Made by a program: the position numbers and the translations under genes
Notes under the pieces: generated by a model
The model's input: only the letters and a program-made list of their open reading frames with translations
What the model was told of the DNA's origin: nothing
The model's database searches: none
From: Cercospora beticola
Lineage: Eukaryota > Ascomycota > Dothideomycetes > Mycosphaerellales > Mycosphaerellaceae
Reading direction: 5' to 3'
Length of the DNA: 64,000 nucleotides
NCBI RefSeq assembly: GCF_033473495.1
Contig: NC_088939.1
Location: forward strand, 4,960,001-5,024,000
In this document: positions 22,659 to 34,300 of the stretch, piece by piece
Layout: every line of letters begins with the position of its first letter
How positions within the stretch are numbered: the first letter of the stretch is position 1

Positions 22659-24087
22659 CTTGAGTAGACGGCGTATGGACGCTGGATTCGTGGGTCTCGA
22701 AATTGATTTGACCCGTCAATGGACTGTGTAGAGGAGTCTATCGATCGATCAATCGCAGTACTTATGAAGAAGCTGGATTTTGCAAGGACGAGAAGTAGTA
22801 AAGATTGACAACCAAGGAGTTCTCTATCTATAGCAAGAATCGTCCGTCCCCAACCCCTCCTCTTCCTACAGATCCACATAGCAAAGTTTACAGTCATCGC
22901 GTCTCAAGAGGAGCAATAGACAAACACCGACTACTACCAGCAGAGTAGGTGAAATCAATGCCCTCACAGCTATTATCGTACTACCCCATACGCCAAGTCA
23001 GTAGTCAAGCATCATGCACGTCGCTCGTGTCTGCGACATACGCGAGAAATAAGAAGTTTTCAAGAGCCACTAGAGCCGTTAGAGTATTTTGCTTGTAGAT
23101 CTTTGTGTTCACCGAGGCAGGATCAGCAGTGTATTGGAGTGCTCGTTCCTGCTTGCAGGAGATGTTCGAGATGCCACGCTGTGGGCACGTGGCATGCCGC
23201 AGTAGTGGCAGAGGAATTGGGTCATGGTTTTTCGTATAGTGTACGAGGTTGCAGCTGTGGGTGTACGAATGGGGAATAGGTGACACTCTTGGTGAATCGA
23301 GGTCATCCATACGCCCAAAGCGGCAGGTATAATGCTGCGCTGAGCCCATAGCGTAGACCTGTATATGCGAGTGGTGAAGAGAGATCGAGCAGTGGTCGAC
23401 ATGTGCAGGAAACTAACCTCTGTGTGTCAATCTCGTACAGCGGATCATATTCCGTCAATCCCTGCCTGCCCCATGGATCCCAATGGAGTATATCAGACGG
23501 AAGTGGTAACAATTTGTCAGCTTCTAGAGTCCCTCGCACGCTTCATGAGTAGTCTTCTGTTCAAGTGCAATAGAAGGAATGATAAAAGTGTTCGACTTCA
23601 CCGGGCTCGATATTCTTCATTTCCGGACTCGACTATACTTATAACCACAGAATTCTTGCAGCGATTCCGTTCTCCTTCAGCCGCGAAGCACGAACTCCTT
23701 CATTCCGTCCAGATTCTCGTTAGTAGCAACCTGGCTTTAAGAACATCTTGTGTTCAGTAATCAGGATATGCAATCGTTATAAAGCCTCGGAAGATCCGTG
23801 ATCTTCTTCATACGCCCTTCGCGAGATGATTGATTGCGTGACGGGTCCCAACGACCGTCTTACCAAGCTGCCTTGCGGAGAAGATTGGATACCTGGTTGA
23901 TTCAATGGTAATCTTACCAGGCTGCTCACATTACCAAGCTGCGTGTCGGGGATGACAAATGCGAAGGCGACTGAGGGCGTACTTCGTCCCAACCACGCGG
24001 CACGTCTGAAGGTCGCGTGAAGATGAGTATTTGAGGTCTCAAGTGCCTCGAATTTCGTATGAGAAGCACCCACTCCTCACCTAGCGG
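22659..24087. other. Divergent intergenic region with promoter repeats
   Basis: About 1.4 kb between the defensin-like gene and the MDR gene. I see no convincing gene. Just upstream of the defensin-like gene is an ATCGATCGATC-rich stretch near 22740, and close to the MDR gene lies the repeat cluster at 23860-23942, listed separately. Confidence 0.45.
23860..23942 (+). repeat. Three copies of TTACCA(A/G)GCTGC plus an inverted repeat
   Basis: Copies begin at 23860, 23914 and 23931, the second with G instead of A. The middle copy is part of a palindrome TGGTAA-tc-TTACCA at 23906-23919, nested in a wider CCTGGT...ACCAGG inverted repeat (23892-23921). The cluster ends about 145 nt before the MDR start codon, a typical place for transcription-factor sites. 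Confidence 0.6.
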
Positions 24088-25313
24088 ATGTTGTTGCTGA
24101 ATCTCTTGATATTAGCCCTGGCCGCCTACATCTATCCACAGCTACGCTCGGCTTTCAGTACCGATACGGCCATGTCTCAGACAGCTCTTCTCCTTCACGA
24201 AGCTGGCACTCCGTTAGTTGTAGGGCATCGGCCGATCCCGCAGCCCGGTGAGAATCAATTGTTAGTGAAGGTCTTGGTAGCTGGGCGTAAGTCTACGATC
24301 GTCTGCACTGATGGAGATGAGAGGAAGAAGCTGAATGGCGTGTAGTGAATCCTCATGACCAGAGAACCCGAGACAACGGCCTTTTCGTATCGAGCTACCC
24401 ATATGTTCTCGGGGCAGACTTGGTCGGAGAAGTCTTGAAGGTAGGAACCGGCGAGCGCTCGGCCAGATTCTCTATTGGCGAGCATGTGTTTGGCCACACT
24501 ATGGCCGAAGGTGGTGATCCAAACGACTTCAACGCTGCGCAACAATATGCTCTTGTGGATGCGAGATTCGTGGGCAGGATCGCGAACAGTGGCCTGAGCG
24601 TAGATGAAGCAGCCACGATTCCCGTCAATGTGCTAGCCGCTTTCATCGCTCTCTTCGCAAAAGCCGGCCATGGCTTCCCGCCTCCATTCTCGTCAGAGGC
24701 AAAGTCTTTCGAGTTTGTAAGCGTCACACTTCTGGTGATTGGGGGTGGTTCGAATACTGGCCGAGCCGTGGTTGAGCTGGCAGCCTTGGCGGGAATAGGT
24801 CGAATCATCGTGGTAGCTGGAATGCGCCAGGCGGACTCGCTGCGTTCCAGAGGTGCAACGCATATCATTGACCGATACGCCGCCAACGTATTGGAACAGA
24901 TTCGTGCCGTTGCAGGAGATGATTTGGTCTACGCGATTGACACGGTCAACGCTGGCGAGAACCAAGAGCTTGGCGTGGCAGCTCTCTCAAACACGAGGAA
25001 GGGCATGTTGATCACTCTTCGCCGACCGGAAGGAGAATTCGACGCTGCTCGGATAGGCTCAAAATCAGCCGGATACGAGCGCCGCTTGGTATTTGGCGTA
25101 TCTCCGATCCATCCTGAAGTGACAGTGGGCTTCTGGGAGGAAATTCCCAGATGGTTGAGGGAGAAGAAAGTTCATCCTAGCAGTTTCGAGGTGATCGAAG
25201 GCCTGGATGCGGAAGCTGCCAACAAGGTCCTGGATGCATATCGCGACGGAAGCGGGATGAAGACCAATATACATCCTTGGGGAGATGAAAAGGATCCGCA
25301 TGTACATTTGTGA
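24088..25313 (+). CDS. MDR-superfamily oxidoreductase (zinc-independent ADH / enoyl reductase type)
   Basis: Two exons (24088-24286, 24346-25313) encode 388 residues. The GroES-like half holds the start GTPLVVGHRPIPQPGENQLLVKV and VLGADLVGEVLKVGTG, then FSIGEHVFGH. The Rossmann half has LLVIGGGSNTGRAVVELAALAG, followed by RGATHIIDRY and VYAIDTVN. No zinc-binding Cys cluster is visible, so this is of the zinc-independent reductase kind seen as trans-acting enoyl reductases and toxin-biosynthesis-associated dehydrogenases in fungi. The first ATG adds about 28 hydrophobic residues (MLLLNLLILALAAYIYP), a signal anchor not usual in the family; the ATG at 24172 gives the standard start. Nearby promoter repeats may regulate it. 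Confidence 0.85.
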
Positions 25314-25950
25314 AGGACCGGCTACCATTCGAGCGTGGAATCATTGTCATCAGGCTTGAATACATTGTGATCAGTCCATAAATCTGTCGGCAAGTCAGCG
25401 ACCGCATCCGAGGACGTTTGGACGAGGAAGTCCCGGCAAGGCATGTTGAAGCAGTCTCGATCTGTCGAGAAGCATTCACGTTGGTGGATGCTGGTGCGTA
25501 TCTGAGCAGCATTAGCAATAAAGATACAGCCTGAGTCAGTGCTCCAGTCCAACTCTCTTCAACTTGATGCACGTTGGTCGGTCTTAATTGCGCCCGCCCG
25601 AATAATGTGAAGCCGCCTTCTGTATTGCAATGTTGAAGTCGTCGCACACCGGGGCAGCGGAGAAACTCTGCGCCGAGCGTGAATTGTGGCGCTCGGGCGG
25701 GAGCATCTTGCTGTGAAGATTGAGGTCGTCTTCAACACACTGATACATCAAGCCTGCAGAAGGATCACCCTTGTACGAGCATTCGCTTCCCTCGATGCAG
25801 TTGGCAAGAGATGGGGAGCAGTGACCGCACGACGAGGACGGCTACATGACTCGCTTTCGCATTCGGCGATTCCCGCTTGGCGGCTCCAAAATTTCCCAAG
25901 TCCAAGCCCCAGAGACTTCGCAATCTAGATCTGTCGATAACCCGGGCAAC
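25314..25950. other. Intergenic region with a broken Cys-rich frame on the minus strand
   Basis: On the minus strand one frame is open from 25841 to 25325 except for a single TAA at 25586-25584. Its translation is unusually Cys- and Asp-rich, but I find no start codon with a signal peptide and no splice pair that removes the stop. It may be a gene remnant, an incompletely modelled gene, or chance. The plus strand carries the promoter of the Tma23-like gene. Confidence 0.35.
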
Positions 25951-27744
25951 ATGGACGCCGAAAAGTTGCTCAAGGCCTACGGCTGGTCTGGCTCCGGTAG
26001 TCTCGACTCTCACAATGGCGCTCAATCCCGCGGACTCAGCAAGCCACTACTCATCTCGAAAAAGGTCGACGTGCTGGGCGTTGGGTTGAACAAGCATGCC
26101 GCTGTCAGCGATCAGTGGTGGATGCGCGCCTACGATTCTGGACTGAAAGATCTGGGAACGGGGAAGAAGAGCACATTGGCCCAGGTCAGAGAGAAGGGTA
26201 TGTTTGCTGGAGGCCTCTATGGCAGATTCGTGAAGGGAGAGAGTGAGGGCGGCACAATACAGCAGTGGAATGAGGAGCAGAAGAAGAGGAAAAGGGAGGA
26301 CGATGACAGCGGTTATGACAGCTTGGGCAAGAAGGTCAAAACCGAAGGTGCAGAGAAGGTGAAGAAGACTGTCTCTCGGAGAGTCGATGCATTCACGCAG
26401 GAAGCAAGAAAGAGAGGATTGCTGGAAATAAGGGTGGTGAAGAATCGAGCGATCGAAGGGAAGGCAAAGGGAAAGTCAATTCAATCCCTGTACGGCGAAG
26501 ACGCCGTTGCGCGCGTTTTCAAAGACGCTGGTCTGGAGCCCAGCAGCAAGGAAGACAGAAAGAAGCAGGACAAGTATGAAAGAGAAAGGCGCGTGCGAAG
26601 ATTCAGGCAGGCAGCGAAGACGTTCGTGATCAGCCAGCTCACGCCAGAGGAACAAGCGCAACTGGAAGCCATCGATTACATGAGAGACAAGACGCATGAG
26701 GAGAAGAAGCGGGACAGGAGACGGACCAGGCTCGAGAAGGCTGAGGCAAAGGCTGCTCAGAAAGCAGCAAAAGAACAACAGAGATTACTAGACGTAGAGA
26801 TGAAGGCCTGGGAGATGGACATGACTAGCGAGGCATACCTGAAATACCGCAAAGACAAGAAGAAGGCGAGGAAAGAAGGTATCTCGCTTGAGGAATACTA
26901 CAGGCAACAAGAACAGGGTGTGAAAAGATACGAAGCTGAGCTCGCAGCGGAAGCAGAAGAGGCAGATAAGGCAGGCCTTTCAATCGAGGAGTATCAGGAA
27001 CAACAAGAGCAACTGCGGGCAGTGCATGCAGAGCATGGAGACAAGGTTTTGATGCATACAACGACCGCTGTAGATGGCTGGACACTCTCTGCACACTACA
27101 AAGAACAAGAGGCCAAGGCCGCGAAGGCAGGCCTTTCACTCGAGGAATACTACAAGAAATTGAACGAAAGCCTGGACGCAGAGAAGGCAAAGGCAGAGTT
27201 GGAGAAGTCAGAAGCTGATGACCAAAAGCAACCAGGCGGGCCTCCAACTTCACACGACGAGGGACTGGCACACTCGGGAAGCGTTCAGGTCGTCGATAAT
27301 GAAGGCAAAGTTCGGTATACATGGGACCCACAAATACCGGTGCCCCTGGACCCCAGCATCTGGGAAGGCCTCGATGTGAAACTACTACCAAAGCGAGTTC
27401 GCAAGGCACGACGACAATGGATGGAGAATCAGCGCGAAGCAAAGAAGGCCGCCGAAAGTACAGGTGCCGTGACGAAGGGAGCCGAATCCAAGGTTGCGAG
27501 GAAGATTGCAAGGCAAGAAGCCATGGCGATCAAGATTTTGAGCGAGTCGCGCAAGCAGAAGAAGGGGAAAGGAGCTGGGAAGATGTCGACATTAGATGGG
27601 ATTGGCAGTGTGCCCTTGATCGACGTTACAACGAAGAATCCAGAGCCATTTACGGCAGAGGAGATGGCGGCTGCGAGAACGCTAGCGAGGAAAGTATTGA
27701 AGGATCAGAAGATGAAGAAGAAGGCCGTGAAAGCATCTGCATGA
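25951..27744 (+). CDS. Tma23-like nucleolar G-patch protein
   Basis: A single exon of 597 residues. The N-terminus matches Tma23, a nucleolar ribosome-biogenesis factor: LLKAYGWSGSGSLD, GLSKPLLISKKVDVLGVG and KHAAVSDQWWMRAYDSGLKDL, a G-patch variant with invariant Trp pair. A basic bipartite NLS-like stretch follows (KKRKRE...KKVKTEG), then long Lys/Glu-rich coiled helices. Four loosely repeated helical units occur at about residues 290-400, three sharing a (L/I)S(L/I)EEY core. The C-terminus is again Lys-rich. Yeast Tma23 is much shorter (~210 aa), so the long charged extension is filamentous-fungal. The ATG at 25951 directly precedes the conserved DAEKLLKAYGW; an in-frame upstream ATG at 25846 would add 35 unlike residues. 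Confidence 0.85.
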   Translation: MDAEKLLKAYGWSGSGSLDSHNGAQSRGLSKPLLISKKVDVLGVGLNKHAAVSDQWWMRAYDSGLKDLGTGKKSTLAQVREKGMFAGGLYGRFVKGESEGGTIQQWNEEQKKRKREDDDSGYDSLGKKVKTEGAEKVKKTVSRRVDAFTQEARKRGLLEIRVVKNRAIEGKAKGKSIQSLYGEDAVARVFKDAGLEPSSKEDRKKQDKYERERRVRRFRQAAKTFVISQLTPEEQAQLEAIDYMRDKTHEEKKRDRRRTRLEKAEAKAAQKAAKEQQRLLDVEMKAWEMDMTSEAYLKYRKDKKKARKEGISLEEYYRQQEQGVKRYEAELAAEAEEADKAGLSIEEYQEQQEQLRAVHAEHGDKVLMHTTTAVDGWTLSAHYKEQEAKAAKAGLSLEEYYKKLNESLDAEKAKAELEKSEADDQKQPGGPPTSHDEGLAHSGSVQVVDNEGKVRYTWDPQIPVPLDPSIWEGLDVKLLPKRVRKARRQWMENQREAKKAAESTGAVTKGAESKVARKIARQEAMAIKILSESRKQKKGKGAGKMSTLDGIGSVPLIDVTTKNPEPFTAEEMAAARTLARKVLKDQKMKKKAVKASA

Positions 27745-28563
27745 GGAGAAATGCAAGAAAGGGTCGCTCGTCGCAGCAAAACGGATTTCGGACGCTACCG
27801 TATTCATTGCAGCTACACCAGAAAGTAATGCCAATGCTGTCCATTGTGCTACGAGTTTGCTGTTGATTACTTCCCACCTGAAATTATTCGTCGTTCAAGT
27901 CGCACGTGTTTCTGTTCGCCATACCACGAGGCTCCATGCATGGCTCGCCTCGCCTCATGCGCCTTCCCGCTGTCAAAACGCGGCTACTTGCATTTGTGCA
28001 GGAAGTGAAGCAACGTGGACAGCACAATGTTGCTCTGTCGTTGCTGCCGTGCGCGTGAGACTTCATTTGACAGCTGCGATTACCCGGAGACTTCCTGCAG
28101 ACTGCACTCGAGGTAAGTGCGAGGTGACACGTAGATAGAAGTGACTGCCGATTAGTCCAAGGTAATCGATGTTCGAAGACAAGGCATGAAATCTGTCACA
28201 GCTGTCTATCTACTGGTGGCGCTGGTGGCGCTTCCAACCATTCATTCATCAAGCGCAAGGCTTCGACCCTCCTGCACCAGAGGTTTCGATATTTGACCTT
28301 GCAACGACAGCAACTGGTTGGTCTCGAGGATCGTGTGTCGCACAATTCAAGCCATCTATTACCCATACCAACTCGGAAACTTGTTTGTTTGCGCTCAAGT
28401 TCTGCCGTACTTTGTACAATGCTGCGCGACAGGAAGCAGGAATTGGACGTAAAAGGAGGATTGGCGACAAGCACCGGCGACAGTGCTCAGCATACCAGCG
28501 TTCAAATTTGCGAACGGAAGCTACCTACGACTCAGTGTCAAATCAGACTGAGCGCTCATCGAA
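27745..28563. other. Intergenic region
   Basis: An 819-nt stretch between the Tma23-like stop and the Ccc1 start. A GGTGGCGCT tandem doublet lies near 28214. No gene is supported; it should hold the 3' UTR of one and the promoter of the other. Confidence 0.5.
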
Positions 28564-29644
28564 ATGGCTCTCGCCAGGATCCCAGGTCTCCTGAGGCAGA
28601 TTCGCATCCCTTTTCTGCCGGCCAGAACACGCAATACAGACATCGAGAAAGGTCCCAGTCCAGCCAGCTCTGACACATCATCGACTCCCATGCACGGTCC
28701 TCCAAGCACTCACTCCTCTAGCACTCCCATCTCAGGACCCACACACAGCGAACACCACGCCCGCAACGGGATCTTCGTCCGCGACAGCATCATCGGCTTC
28801 GCAGACGGCCTCACAGTGCCCTTCGCTCTCACAGCCGGTCTCTCCTCCCTCGGCTCCTCCAAGATCGTCATCCTCGGCGGGCTGGCAGAACTCTTCGCGG
28901 GATCGATTTCCATGGGTCTCGGAGCGTTCTTGGCTGCAAAGACGGATCGAAAGCATTACGAAGTGGAAGAGAAGAGGGAGAGGAGGGAGGTGAGAGAGTC
29001 TCCCGGGGAAGAGGAACAGGAGATTTATGATATTTTGGGGGAGTATAGTATTTCGAGGGAGGATTCGAGAGGGGTTGTGGAGAGTTTGAAGAGGGATGAG
29101 GAGGCTTGGGTGAAGGTTTGTTTCTTGTCGGGGCTGATCAGCTTTCTGTCCCATTCTGGTATTGGTTGTGCTGACTATCCGCAGTTCATGATGGACTTTG
29201 AGCTCAAATTGGAGAAGCCGACGTTGAAGGTGGCGTGGATTGAAGGCCTGGTGATGGGTGTCTCGTATCTGTTTGGTAAGCATGACTGCTAAGAACAGCT
29301 TCTTCCGCTTTTACCGTAGCTGACCACTGTCATGATTTTCAGGCGGCCTACTTCCGATGATACCCTACTTTGCCACCAAGCACATCAACGAGGCGCTGTT
29401 CAGTTCTATCGGGATTACAGTTGTCATCCTCCTTGTCTTCGGATACGTCAAGGCCAAGATCACAGGCTGCTGCGCCAAAGACTCGGCAATTGGCGCGGTA
29501 GAGACCTTGTTCATCGGAGCTCTTGCCGCTGGTGTCTCGTATGGAATTGTCAAAGGAGTCAATTCCTCGAAGCTGTTCGACAGCTATGAAAATCCAGGAC
29601 CAATCACGAACAGCGCACAGGCTGCGCCCTCGAGCATGATGTAA
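28564..29644 (+). CDS. CCC1: Vacuolar iron/manganese transporter, Ccc1/VIT family
   Basis: Three exons (28564-29115, 29185-29275, 29343-29644) encode 314 residues. Ccc1 moves Fe2+ and Mn2+ from cytosol into the vacuole. After a Ser/Thr/Pro-rich cytosolic N-terminus comes the family signature DSIIGFADGLTVPFALTAGLSSLGSS, then ILGGLAELFAGSISMGLGAFLAAKT (TM2, with the Glu and Met involved in metal transport), the charged cytosolic metal-binding helices rich in Glu (VEEKRERREVRES...), and TM3-TM5 including GLLPMIPYF and VETLFIGALAAGVSYGIVKG. The first intron is a multiple of three without stop, so it could be read through; removal joins AWVK to FMMDFELKLEKP, as in homologues. Such genes are commonly under iron control, but I see no clear iron-response site. 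Confidence 0.93.
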
Positions 29645-31328
29645 ACGGATCACGCTGGCGGAGGAGTTTGCTTCCTCCCTTGTCGGCACTGATGCTGTAG
29701 TGCGTGATCGACTGACCAACCTGCTGGGACAGACCATGTGGGCTGATCGCCGCCGATACGAGATGGTGGAGAACAATTGGCAAGTCTTTTGAAGTTCTGG
29801 AACGATGTATCTGGCGATGTGACATCTGTTTGAGCAGGATTGCAGCGTGATAGGGCTGTCATGTTCGACACCGGTGTCTTGGATAGCGCGTTCGCGTTTT
29901 AGTTTCTTCCACCCTAGGCAAAGACCGAACAGAATAAGAAAAATCTTCCTTACTGTGAATGGAAATCGTAAGCGCCAGCACCGCATCTCACACGAGGATG
30001 ACCAAGTTGGCGGCCTCGTGTGCCCTGTTCTGGTTGTTTGGCGAACGATACTAGTTCCTTGGAGGATGAGTGAGGTTTGGGTCGTGATTGGTGAGGGCGT
30101 GGGAGTTCGGCAGAGGTGCAGCTGCAGAGATGACATGCATAGCCTCGACGGCATGCACGCCAGGCACGCTAGGTACGGCCTGACCGCGAAAGTGCACCGA
30201 GAGAGTGGGAAGCTATTGACGTTGCTTTCCCCTATGGTGCGTAGTGTGAGCGGGAGAAGTGAGACGGTGTGTTGCGACGAGAAGGGAGAATTGTGAAATG
30301 ATTGGTTTCTGTCTTTCACGTGATCTGATGCCTTTTGTCCAATCATCACATCAAATTTCACTTTTCGTCCTCTCGACCTCACTGTAAGCGTGCCACTGGC
30401 TCTGTTTCTTCACACCGTCACGCTGCCCGACCTGGTTCACGCCATTCTGTGCACTCTTTGGGCCGCCGAAGCTGATTACTTGGCTCGGGATCTTGCGTGC
30501 GTCTGCGTCTGCGTCTGCTGCTGTGTGGACGGGCCGGAGATGGCGCGGACTGCACCTTCTGTGGGCATGATGGAGGGATGACTTTTTTGGACGGACGGAC
30601 TTGGTGCCGTGGCTGCTGCTACTTGACCACATGGCGCGCTTTCTGTCAGTAAGTTCGGTCGCGATGTCTCAGTCTCTGTCTTTCTAGCGGCTGGCCCTTT
30701 CTTTGACACGAGAGACTACTACTTTAGTCTAACGCGTCGTGCTTGCTGAGAGTTTGGTGCGAGGTCTTCTTCTTGTCGCTGCGTTGTTGTTTGCTTCTGC
30801 CCCCGTCGCTCGCTTTCGCAAAGATGCTCAGCTGGTTGTGTGCAACGCTTCACTTCTCACGACGTGGAGTGTCCGGTCTCACGACAGCTGTCGCGGCATC
30901 ATCTTTTCAGGCTGCTGGCACGCCTGGCAGGGCGATCTATTCGCCGATCTTGTGACAGGAACAGCGCATATTTTGACATCTTATCGCTAGACGCCGGATA
31001 TTCAGTAAGTGGCTGCTCACGCTTGTCAGAAGCACTGAAGCTGATGTGGTTGTAGACATATTCTCGGCAGTTCACGAACTTCTAGACGGGAGCCGGGAAA
31101 GACTCAGACTTCACATTCGCTTCACAACGCTCGTTCAAGAAGGCCTGGTACTGGGCGGAAGCGAGCACTGGTCTCAGCTAGGATTGTAACTCCATCGCCT
31201 TTGCCGCTTGGATACATTGGCGCGCTCGCGAGCTTTCTTCAGCACTTCGCCGGTTTCCAGAGTGCTGGTTCATTCACTGGGAAACGCGTCGTTAGTATTT
31301 GCAACCTGCACAAGCAAGCCACATTACG
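29645..31328. other. Intergenic region with a TGCGTC microsatellite
   Basis: About 1.7 kb without a supported gene. A short tandem of (TGCGTC) units lies at about 30497-30518. A minus-strand frame of 344 codons overlaps the last Ccc1 exon and looks like its shadow. The 3' part is probably the promoter and leader of the large downstream orphan. Confidence 0.45.
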
Positions 31329-34300
31329 ATGGCTTCAACAAATCGGCCGCTTCGAGATGGATCCCTGTCTGCAGCTGGCAGCACTTCACCTGTCCTTCAG
31401 CAGCAGGGCCCGAGCGAAAGCGCGGAGTCCTTTCACATGCTGGATCGTCTGGACAGCCCGCAGTTGACATTGCACGAGTTTCACAAATTTCAGCAGTCAC
31501 CAGTACTCGCAGCTTCACCAGAGCTCGAGTCTCGGCGCATTCGAAGGAAGCCATCTGCTGTGAATCTTGCAACGGCTCATGCACGATACACGGACCCTGC
31601 AGCATGCTGTTTTGATGATCCGTGGACGCCAAGCTTGATTTTGCCACGGTCGCCGGCGTCCGCTTCACTTCGTGACTTCTCGCCCGCTTCCTCCCACCAC
31701 CGACCTCTCACACCGCGTCCGAGGACTTACACCGCCTCTCCTTCTTTGTCTTCCACTGTCGACACATTGCAATCTTCGCCTTTCCAGACACCTCTTCATC
31801 AAGGTTGCTCACGCGTCGAGCACGAGGAGGAAGACAGGAGTGACTTCGGTGAACCCATTCGGACGAAACGTAAGTTTGACTCGTTGAAGCGTGCAAAGCG
31901 TCTTCCCCGCCAAACAGGCGGCGGCAGCAGCGGCTCTGGTGGATCAGGAGAATTGTGGGAAGTTTACGCAGCTGTATTTGAGATTGAGGACGTGGGACCT
32001 GCTGTGGTGGAGGAGGATTTGAAGAAGGTGAAGTCCGTCAGGTTTGATACGGGCACTGGGAACATCTCGGAGGCACTTGCGGAGGACTCGCAGAATACAA
32101 GAGAAGAACATCCGACCTCAGCGACCTCGCTGTCAAGAATTGACTGGCCCCTGCCGCCATCTCACTACAATTGGCAAGGCACGTTTGGTAAGTCGAGCAC
32201 GTCGAGTCCTGAAGCAAGCCCCGCGCTGATCTTGCAGGTCACTTGGATACAGCAACTCCGCCCTCTACGCCAGCTACCGTCTTGTATAGAGGAGCGAGTT
32301 TTGACGTGTTGAACCCGCACGCGTCGCTCATTCTCGGAGCACGCAGCCTCGAGACGCCAGCCGAGATCGAAGGGCTTCTGGACAGCTACTTCCACGACAC
32401 CGACGCAAGCATGCAACCTGATCAGACTCACGACGAGCCTCCTTCGGGTGTCTCGGGCGTACCCAGCGAGCACTCACGTCGTGTACTGTACGATAATGCC
32501 ACTGACGCTCGTCGTAAGATCCTGCACATGAGTGACCACGACAAGGGCCAAGTCACTACTCCTCCAAGAGCTTTGCTAGGTGCCAGCGCAGCCCGCAAAG
32601 GAGAGAGACCATTTTCTGACCCTTTCGATCTGACACTCAGCGACTCTGATAGTCACAGCACCCTGATGACCATCAACCACGTTCTCAAGGAAGGCCGTCG
32701 TCAGGACGTGACGCCTCCCGCACGCATGCAGCCACTGGGTCTGGGCATCACAGACTCTGATGAAACTCATGCGTATGTAACCAATTCCCGCCGTTCCCGT
32801 TTAAAGAGTACACTTACGAGATATTTCTCCAAGCAGGACGTCCGAGCAAACTACAGATTCGACGATCAAGGCCATACTCGAAGACTACGAATACACCAGG
32901 GCGCCGTTGTCCCAGCCTGAGGACCGCAGTCAAGAGCGAGACGCTGATACCAGCCCGTCCATTGAATATGGTCGTGGCGGCATTGTCAGTCACTCGAGCT
33001 ACGAGCGCCGTCAAGGTCTTCTGTCTCCACTACAGACTCCAGATGTGGGCAGCGAGACACCAAGTACCTCCATCAGCAACCGATCTCGCCCACAACCTCT
33101 TCTTTCGGCACCTCTTCCCGTATACAGAGGTGTCGCAAACTATGTCCCGGGTGGCAACTGGCGCAGCGGCTACAGTAGTGTGCCAACTTCGGAGCAGAGC
33201 TATGGGAACACTAGCAATTTGCTGAACATCACTCCACACAAGGAAAATGTCGCACCACGTGTTGAGGATCTTTTCCCGTGTCGCCCAACGACCTGCAGGG
33301 ATCCAGCCCACATTCACGTCCGTGGCCGACCGCAGCCATTCGAGGTCTACGAAGAGACAGACTCAGACAGGCCACCTTCGGTCAGGCTGGTTCAATATCC
33401 CCATGACAACAAGGAGAACTTCCCGCCAGATGACTACGAATCCCCAATCATCCCAGAGCTTGGGATGCACGGCGACACGGAGCTTCGCTTGGGCGATGCC
33501 GGCTTTCGTTTCCCTGATCTTGAGGTTCAGGACAACAATAGCGATGCTGGAGATCTTGGCCGGGTCATGCCACGGAGCTCCAGCTACTATCCCGATGATG
33601 GAGCTAGCGAGTGGGTCACAGAGTACGGCGTCTCTCAGATGGAACTCAATCGCAATTCTCGTCTCAGTGCCGTGACTGTCGAGAGCTATGCCGACATCAG
33701 TGACGACGGCAGCGAGCAGAGATTCAGCCTTCCGCCAGCTCCACCTCAGACACCAGTATCGGAAGTCGTAGACGAACCTGAGGAGATTCCTGCACCCAAA
33801 GCTGTCAGACTTCTCGGCGAGTCGAAGGATAAGGTAGCAGCCTACGAGGACATCGACAATAAAGTACGCTGTATCGTCGAGAGGCGCATCCGCGCTCTGG
33901 AGTCTAAGATCGCAGATGAGCAGGTCAACTCGGTGTACACTGGCTCACCCAAGATTGACGGAACTCAGCGAAGAGCTGAGCTCGCGGAGCTCGACCGTCT
34001 GCGTACTCTGTTGCCATCGGACTCTCGCCCACTCATGATGAAGGCTTCAGAGTCGATGACCACCATCAAAGCGAGCGCTCAAGCTAAGCTGCAGAAAGCG
34101 AAGACATTTGTTCGGCCTCAATATCAGCCATGGGTCAACTTCAGTCGTGCTGTTGCCCTAGGTCGCCACGAGGAGGCCTTCAATTCCGGCTCTGATACTC
34201 GTGGACTGCTGGCCTCTCCCAGTACTCCATCGCCATACACCAACATGGCCTTCAATGAGAGCACTGGCACCTTCATGACAGTCAATCAGGAGTCGCCTCT

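Noticed and set aside
23109..23539. Possible two-exon minus-strand gene with good-looking splice sites
   Set aside because: The 5' frame has no ATG before a stop, the translation matches nothing known, and an alternative phase is equally open.
29348..30382. 344-codon open frame on the minus strand
   Set aside because: It overlaps the well-supported last exon of Ccc1 antisense; no domain, unusual Cys/Arg/Ser content, no promoter or splicing logic.
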